From Hexactinellida sp. DTS-2022 (lineage: Eukaryota > Porifera > Hexactinellida): DNA of 64,000 nucleotides. The DNA lies in assembly GCA_028753945.1 (NCBI GenBank), contig JAPNXP010000002.1, positions 5,332,001 to 5,396,000 on the forward strand, written 5' to 3'. Both the position numbers and the translations under genes were made by a program. How positions within the stretch are numbered: the first letter of the stretch is position 1; every line of letters starts with the position of its first letter. This document shows, in pieces, positions 57,327-64,000 of this stretch. The notes under the pieces are model-generated. The model saw only the letters and a program-made list of their open reading frames with translations. It was not told the DNA's origin and did not search any database.

Positions 57327-59369
57327 GGGTAATCTGTATTGATATTCGGGCGTTCACGGTGAATCTCAGAATTGCATAATTTACTACTAGGAATACTCTA
57401 GATGAGATAGAGATTGACTTCTATGATTTTTTTTTTCTTAATTTTCAATCAAGATGGTGTTTTTTAATAAAATAAGACGTCGACTTCCTTATATGGGCAT
57501 GACATTTTTTCAAAAATTGTTGAATCTTTTTGAATTTTTGAACATATTATTATGAGACTATTTCCTCTCAGTAATAATTTTTATTTTATTTATTTTTGCA
57601 GAAGAAACGATGCTAAAGGGCATTTTTTCAAAATAATCATAAAACGCAGTCGTGCACTAAACTATCGTTATAAAATGTTAGAAGAAAAATTTTTCAATTC
57701 TAGTTCAAGGGTCTGAGGATGCATCATGTGTTACCCCAGAGAATTTTTTTGACTTTCTGATTATTATTTTTGGTTTTATAAGCATTCTAAGGCTGCGGCC
57801 CACGAATTTTTCCGAATTTCAACATCAAAAGAGGTGATAAAATTCTACACTGCCATATATTGTTCCCAAATTAAAAATTTCGGAATCTACAGGTCAAAAT
57901 ATACAGGTTCACGTCAAAAAGTTCAGGAATATGTCAAAAATTAGGAAATTAGGGGCATAAAAGAATATGAAGGGTATGCAAGTACCCGGTGATCATATAT
58001 TACTGTGGGAAATTGGACAGCAGAATAATTCTGTTATTCTTCATAAAAATGCGCCAGCTTCTTATCTATGCGTAGCATTTGTTTTCAACACTTTTACAAT
58101 AATATATCATGAGTTATGACCAATTTATGACTATGGTTTTGTCTGTTTTGTCATATTTTCACACCTCAAGGCCCTCAAATATACAATAAAGTATTATATA
58201 AAACACCAATTTGGTAATACAAATATGGAAATAGCATTTGCGCACAAAATGAGACGTTACACAACACGATCCAATCATTATTCGATAAGTTATGGACTTT
58301 TGGGCCACAGAAGGGGGCAAAAAATCTGACATTTCACACCTGTTGATATTTCAGAAACGCTTTGAGATAAAATGATCATAGGCATTAGAAAATACTGTAA
58401 ATACCTGACTTTCTATACGTTTATAATACATTTTTGGACTCTAGGTGTCACACTTTTTAACATGACCATATATGGTAATTTGATGTGCCCAATTTTGATG
58501 ACGAAGCAAATTTTGTAACTCTTGATCTCTGGACAGCAGAGACTAGCTCTAAAATTCTAGTCACATCATGATACTATTTCTTACTCATTGGATAAACTTT
58601 TGGGATTATATTATAATTCGAATGATGTGTTCTGATTTCAAATGCCCAAATATGGTGGTGTCAAACTGGCAATATGTTAAAAAGCTGACAAAAATCCAAC
58701 TTCTGATCCAAATGAGATAGAGCTTAGCTCTAAATTTCTAAAAATAGTCTAATTCAATTTCAAATGACATTATCTATTTTATGCAGTTTAGGAACTCCTT
58801 TTCCTCGCACTTTCATATTCTGGACTCAGCCACTTCGACACAAATTAATTAAATGCTAATTATGAAGGTGTAAAAAAAGACCATTTGGGCATATGGATGT
58901 AAAAAAGAGAATTTTTATTCTAGAAAGTCAAACTTTTTTTTAAAATGCTCAGTATATGTAGGCGCATGTTTTAAAAGCGGGCAGTTTTGGCAATATAATA
59001 CAAAAAAATTGAATTAGTATACTTTTAATGAAAAATAGTGGGTTTTTTTTGACCAATTTGACAAAAATGACAATAACATAGAGTAGATTAAAGAAAAAGC
59101 ATATTTCGGTTCGATTTAAAACATTGAGTATTGACTCAGGTATATTTTATAATTGACATGTTTCGCGCTAAAAACTAACATAAAAATTTTTCTTAAATAT
59201 TTGGCTAGTATGGATTAGGCCTATATTGACATTTTCTAGTTCATAACTAAGGATATATACATAGTAGAACTCTAATATTTTCAGGGATATCTTAGATATA
59301 TTAGTACTATCCAAAAACGCAATAAAAACATTAGGTCGTCGGGTGTCAAAATATCAGTACAGAGCACCC
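57327..59369. mobile_element. TTAA element O (2043 bp)
   Basis: TTAA at 57323-57326 and 59370-59373. Left end GGGTAATCTGTATTGATATT, right end, inverted, GGGTGCTCTGTACTGATATT: 20-bp TIRs with three differences. No transposase frame. The J-core block lies at 58430-58740. Fragments of its ends recur at 17525-17653, 2950-3000 and 39385-39440. 56750-57320 and 59374-59800 are blank. Confidence 0.8.
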
Positions 59370-59801
59370 TTAACTGTATACTATGTTTTGATAGTATTAT
59401 TCTATTTGTAAAGGGATTGTGGGTTTGGCTTGTGCGAAATATCCAACCATCTGTGAAGTGTTAACCACGTTTCTTCCTTTCATTAAAGTGTTGTATTCAT
59501 TTCATCTAAACCCTTTGGAGGAAGTGCGTACAGGCACCAGGTGCTAGGATATAACGAACACACTGCTGGGTCATTCTGAAGGCTTTGCGTTTGCTGTGAC
59601 TCTTCCATTTGTCTCAGATGAACCCTTCAACATGTTTCACGTTTACACATTGATTGATTGTGGAGTCATTTTATATTCTAACTTTATCCTAGAATTGTAG
59701 AAGTATACTGTGTTTATAGTTCTATTACAGGCTTATGGTAGTATAATGCATGGATTCAAATGTTTCTCAGCGAAAGTATGCATTACGTAATTGTTTAAAT
59801 C

Positions 59802-60408
59802 CAGGCTTGCCTAAAGGTCCCGCATTGTCAGGTCAGGTCTTATATACAATATTTATCGTCAGGTCAGGTCAGGTCTAGGTGAGAAATAATCATACAGGTC
59901 AGGTCAGATCTTTCACATTCTCAGGTAATTTTCAGGTCATTTCAGGTCAATTTCAGGTCATTTCAGGTCATTTCAAGGTCAATTTCAGTTCATTTCAGGA
60001 CAATTTCAGGTCATTTCAGGTCAATTTCAGCAGGGCTTTCATGAGTCACCGAGTCAACTGACTCGCGTCACCGAGAAATCAGACTAGTGACAAAATTCAG
60101 TGACTCGTGACAAAATTCAGTGACTCAGGTCTGACTCGATGACTCGTGGTGACGCGCGAGTCATCGAGTCAATCAAATGAAAATTCCTGAATTTCAGGTC
60201 AATTTCAGGTCATTTCAGGTCAATTTCAGGTCATTTTCAGGTCGATTCAGGTCAAGAAAGTTCAGTTCAGGTCAGGTCAGGTCAGGTGAAAATCATGCAA
60301 AATTAGGTTCAGGTCAGGTCAAGTCAGGTCAAGGCATTCAGAAAATAGGTTCACGTCACTCAAAGGTCAGGTCAGGTCATGACCTGACCTGACATTTTGA
60401 CAAGCCTG
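59802..60408. mobile_element. hAT-like element V made of AGGTCA repeats (607 bp)
   Basis: Ends CAGGCTTG and CAAGCCTG with 8-bp TSD TTTAAATC / CTTAAATC (59794-59801, 60409-60416, one change). Nearly the whole interior is AGGTCA or close variants: direct runs (caggtcaggtcagg) near the ends and spaced copies, aggtcatttcaggtca and aggtcaatttcaggtca, in the middle, with tgacctgacctgac at the far right. Contains a second element. Confidence 0.9.
60031..60189. mobile_element. hAT-like MITE W inside V (159 bp)
   Basis: Ends CAGGGCTTTCA and TGAAAATTCCTG, exact 8-bp TSD AATTTCAG (60023-60030, 60190-60197). The interior has repeated gagtcac, tgactcg and cgagtca motifs on both strands. Confidence 0.88.
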
Positions 60409-60714
60409 CTTAAATCACTACAATTGGATTTAGTTATCAATTAAATTGTATAAATTTTAATAATTTATCTCAATAAATTAGTGGTCAAGGGTCCCTGGTA
60501 ATTGAGAAAAATCTCTAATATCAGGAGTTGGAAATGGTGGATATTTGATGTCCTTTGGATAGTGTTATTGCCAAAGGGAATTTATAAGCTCTAGAAAAGT
60601 ATAAAAGGCAAATGATTCATTCTAAAATACACAATTTCTATCATTTGATTAACTAAAATTACCAAGCAAGCTTGTATTAGGGGTTAGTTGTCTTGTGCAG
60701 ATAATAATAGGATT

Positions 60715-61045
60715 CAAGCGTTAAAAGCACTATTGTTCTTTGTTTGCGTGTTTGTATGTTTGTCCAGAATTAATTGGAATGACTACGAGTCCCAGAAAGC
60801 TGTAAATTGTATCCAGGGGTAATTTTGTACTGCGACAACGATCTAATGGTTTTCTAAACGAAATAACGGGATTATGACGTCATAAAAGCACATAATCCGG
60901 AATAACTCTTTCAGATCTTAACCGATTCGCCCACAATTTTAGACGACAACACAACATAAAATGTGACAGACAGAATTATTTATGGGATTATGACGTCATG
61001 TAGGAACTAATTTGGATTCAGCTCTTACAAAATTCTGATTCAGTA
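60715..61045. repeat. Duplicated gggattatgacgtcat blocks
   Basis: gggattatgacgtcat occurs at 60869-60884 and 60983-60998, each preceded by an aaa(t)aacgg/tatgg variant; the start, tttgcgtgtttgtatgtttgtcc, resembles the start of repeat S. Probably a diverged S-type repeat. 60409-60710 and 61046-61790 hold nothing recognised. Confidence 0.4.
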
Positions 61046-61795
61046 AACACAAAAACTTGTCACATTATATCATATATGGTATTGCATGTTTTCTGAAAAT
61101 TTTCAATTTTCACATTCAATCTGCGCCAAGTGTAAACAAAATATAACATCCTACTGCTGCCTCACTGCACAAGTTTTGGTTTGGTGATTTAATCTTCACC
61201 TACATTAATTCAGAAATTGAATACTTTGATTAATCCAGTTTGGATTTCATCACTATTCGTGATTTATTATTAGCTTATTACGTCAATAACATAAGTATGC
61301 AAAATATATTACTAACAATGCTATTAATTAACCAATTTTGCAGAGCTCAATCCTGTTTATTGTTGAGTAAATATTATTTTAGTGTCCTTATTCTAATAAA
61401 AAACGTTAAAGTAGGGTCCTACTATAGTTTTATACTATAAGTGCACAGTATTGAATTTACCTCTGTCGGACCTCCGGCCGGCAGGCCGTACGCGATGGCC
61501 TGACTAGACCATTGGTGATAGAGATTTAAAATTTGGACAGCAGATATAGAATTTCCTGGATGTGATCACCTTAAGCCAGATTTCTCAATTTCGCTTTTGT
61601 CCGTCAGTTATATCAAATTTGTATTCTGGTCAGTGACTCTTTAATAATTCGAATTTGTTATTGAAAATATAGAGGTTGTATTCTCCTAAGGATGTTCTTT
61701 CTATTTATCAATTAAAATGAATTGGTCGCTAGGCATCTCTAGGTTTTATTAACGCTTATTTACATTAATCAGGCATCTTCTCCATATTGTAATTA

Positions 61796-62541
61796 CAGTA
61801 ATACCTCGTTTTACGCGGTTTTTTTTAACGCGTTTTCGTTTAACGCGGAACAATTTTTTAAGACCAAAACTTTTTTTACGCGATCCTAAACTCGTTTACG
61901 AGGTTTATCTATGATTTTCATGAAAATAATTCTATTTTTTATGGATATTTTCTATAATTTTTTAGATTTAGTGGTAACAAAGCGATTCTACATTTACAAA
62001 AAACAAAAAAATGATGATTTAGAGATAGTAGTGTTAGGGATATGTATTTGTCGTATAGTAAGTTCATCCAAATATATTATTGGTCAAATGAATACATATT
62101 TGCTTCACTATTCACACTAGAGATACTCGGTTGTGGGAGGTACATGAAGGTGTAGGGTTGCGGTGTGAAGTGAATTTTAATTCCCTTCACAACACAATTC
62201 CCTTTCTGTGGGAATTCCCGAGTATTCTCACAAGTTGGTTTCTATCTGGATTCCCATAGGTTAAAATAATTTCAATTCTAATATATATTGGAAATCCCAT
62301 GGGAATTCCAAAGGGATTAACATACACACGGAAGCCTTGGCTATCTGAGAGGTCCGGATGTTGGATTATTGAATGTTTAAACACTAGGTAATTATAATTT
62401 TATTCGATGTTGATAATATTTGGAAACGCATCTACTGGTTTAATATGTGTTACTATGAGAATGAACCGGTTTTTTTACGCGATTTCGTTTTACGCGGGGT
62501 TTTCAAGGAACGCATCTACCGCGTAAAAAGAGGGATACCTG
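61796..62541. mobile_element. Tigger-like element B, copy 2 (746 bp, full length)
   Basis: TA at 61794-61795 and 62542-62543. Left CAGTAATACCTCGTTTTACG, right GAGGGATACCTG. Inner repeats of cgttttacgcgg and its inverse at both sides. Similar to Tigger termini. No transposase. Confidence 0.9.
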
Positions 62542-62556
62542 TACTCAATAGTACTA

Positions 62557-62887
62557 CAGTACACCCTCGCTAATCCGAACAGAGGTGTTCCGATTCAAAA
62601 GAATTCTGTTCCGATTAGTGAATTCGTTCGGATTAGTGAAGTAATGCATTTCCTATGGGCATCTATAAATGAGAATCTCGATAATCCGAATAAAAATTGT
62701 ACAAACCTTGTTAATCCGCTCTAAACATCTATTGTACTCCTTACTCAGACTTATTTTTGATATTTCCATTACAATATACCAATATTCACGATTTTTTCCC
62801 ACTATTATTAGAAAAATATTTTAGTATCCCCTGTTCGGAATAGCGAGGGTTCGGATTAGCGAGGTTCGGATTAGCGAGGATGTACTG
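62557..62887. mobile_element. Tigger-like MITE family C, copy 1 (331 bp)
   Basis: TA at 62555-62556 and 62888-62889. Left CAGTACACCCTCGCTAATCC, right TTAGCGAGGATGTACTG; the unit ttcggattagcgagg occurs twice in tandem at the right. Copy 2 is in the Ginger element. Confidence 0.93.
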
Positions 62888-63214
62888 TATAATGAATACC
62901 ATAGAATATATATTACATAAGCCTACTGTCTGCTAGATACTGACATCGATTAACGGTTAGAGATTTATTAATCAGTTAGCCGGTTTGTTGAATATCAGCA
63001 GATTTATTGAGAAATCAATGTATAAAGTATTAAATTTTTTTGAATTTTATCAGAATATTTAGTCCTAAACCCATTTCTCATCACAACTTATTAAATCTTC
63101 TTAGACAACAGTGATTTAAATCTACCTAAAGGACGAAATGTATCAGTTAATATGCTTATTCGCAGCTGAGTCTTATTCTGTAGTATAATCAAGCACATAG
63201 CAAGAGTATGTAAT

Positions 63215-63400
63215 TCTGGGGGCAAGTTTTATGTTGGGGGATCAAGTGCAGGGAGTCGGGGGAGCAAGGGGGGACGAATCACTCTTTTACTATAAAGAAC
63301 ACTTTCTAAATTCTCTTGAGAGGGGGGGCGAGAAGTACCTTTTTTTCGGAGGGGCCAGTCGCCCCCCCTCGCCCCCCCCCACCGTAGCTACTTGCATGGC
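63215..63400. mobile_element. GC-rich hAT-like remnant
   Basis: Runs gggggatcaag...ggagcaaggggggac at the left and ggaggggccagtcgcccccc at the right look like the G-rich subterminal parts of hAT elements; ends and TSD are not defined. A short open frame here is compositional. 62890-63214 and 63520-64000 are blank. Confidence 0.35.
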
Positions 63401-63445
63401 CACTAATCAAATTTTTACAATGGATTTATTGTATTGAGTAGAATG

Positions 63446-63520
63446 GGCGTTTAACCGGTTAACCGTTGCGAGAAATCGAATTGTAACCGTAGCCTCGGAT
63501 CGGTTAACCAACTCCACCCT
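63446..63520. repeat. Inverted ggttaacc motifs
   Basis: aaccggttaaccgttgcg and, 40 bases on, gatcggttaaccaac form an imperfect inverted pair resembling the ends of a small MITE; no TSD recognised. Confidence 0.4.
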
Positions 63521-64000
63521 TGGTGAATATGTGTTTCATTCAAGTGCAATAAAACTCTTTGAAGTTGGAACATTTACAAGTTTATGATGATGTCAATACT
63601 ATTATTCAAAATAGTTACGTAAATACTACAATATTCATAATTTCTATTTGTAATAATTAATCTTTATTTAATTTAAACATTTGAAGTCTTCACAATACAA
63701 ACATTAATTTAATTATATTACACTAGGATGAAATGTAATTTGAATATTGAAATTCTAGTCAAATTAAACATTGGGGAGGTGCAATTAGAAGGAGCACACT
63801 CCCATCCCTCCTATGAGGGGTTTTATTAATAGGTTCACATACTTTGCCTTCCAAATAACAAATACTGAAATTAATTAACATAATTCTGCACTATTCTGTT
63901 AGTTTATGAGTCAAATGAGTTCAGATTGCGGAAAATAGAAACTTTTTCGGTCGCCGGAGCCTTAAATAATAATAATTGGCACAGAGAAGCAAAAATGACA

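Overview
This is AT-rich eukaryotic DNA, almost certainly from a metazoan (probably an invertebrate; I cannot name the species). No intact host gene, rRNA or tRNA gene is recognisable. Nearly all explained sequence is transposable elements, most of them non-autonomous and many inserted into one another. The evidence is terminal inverted repeats (TIRs) with target-site duplications (TSDs) read directly from the sequence, plus decayed transposase, integrase, reverse-transcriptase and Rep remnants. Layout: 0-7 kb holds a 720-bp TTAA element (family A, copies 1 and 2) and a PIF/Harbinger remnant (Myb-like gene and DDE nuclease). 7.2-9 kb holds a 564-codon zinc-binding, possibly DDE-type protein of unnamed family with one in-frame stop. 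9-22 kb is a mosaic of small hAT-, pogo/Tigger- and TTAA-type elements (A3, A4, M, I, D). 22.4-25.8 kb is a foldback TTAA element (F) holding a hAT-like element (G), which holds another TTAA element (H). 27.2-27.6 kb is a GC-rich 48-bp minisatellite. 27.7-29.8 kb is a Tigger-like element split by a hAT-like element with a 1.06-kb internal palindrome. 30.5-34.7 kb is a 27-bp minisatellite with a 378-bp higher-order period, interrupted by two mobile elements. 35.8-37.7 kb is a non-LTR reverse transcriptase fragment interrupted by a TTAA element. 39.4 kb is a MULE transposase scrap. 41.1-46.2 kb is a second copy of the zinc/DDE-like family, split exactly at a TATC TSD by a 3.39-kb Ginger-type integrase transposon. 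46.6-48.4 kb is a Helitron Rep remnant broken by a palindromic TTAA element and a damaged HUH motif. 51.8-54.5 kb is an end-to-end chain of three TTAA elements (A5-P-A6). 54.9-56.7 kb is a possible two-exon gene of unknown function. 57.3-59.4 kb is a 2-kb TTAA element (O). 59.8-60.4 kb is a hAT-like element made largely of AGGTCA repeats with a second hAT-like element rich in TGACTC/GAGTCA inside. 61.8-62.9 kb holds two Tigger-like elements side by side. The elements do not form a pathway. What they record is a relative chronology: each nested insertion is younger than its host. Many TTAA families with GG...CC ends, but no matching transposase in the window, imply mobilisation in trans. The most interesting material is the zinc/DDE-like family in two copies, the A-P-A chain, the elements built from transcription-factor-like motifs, and the long palindromes.
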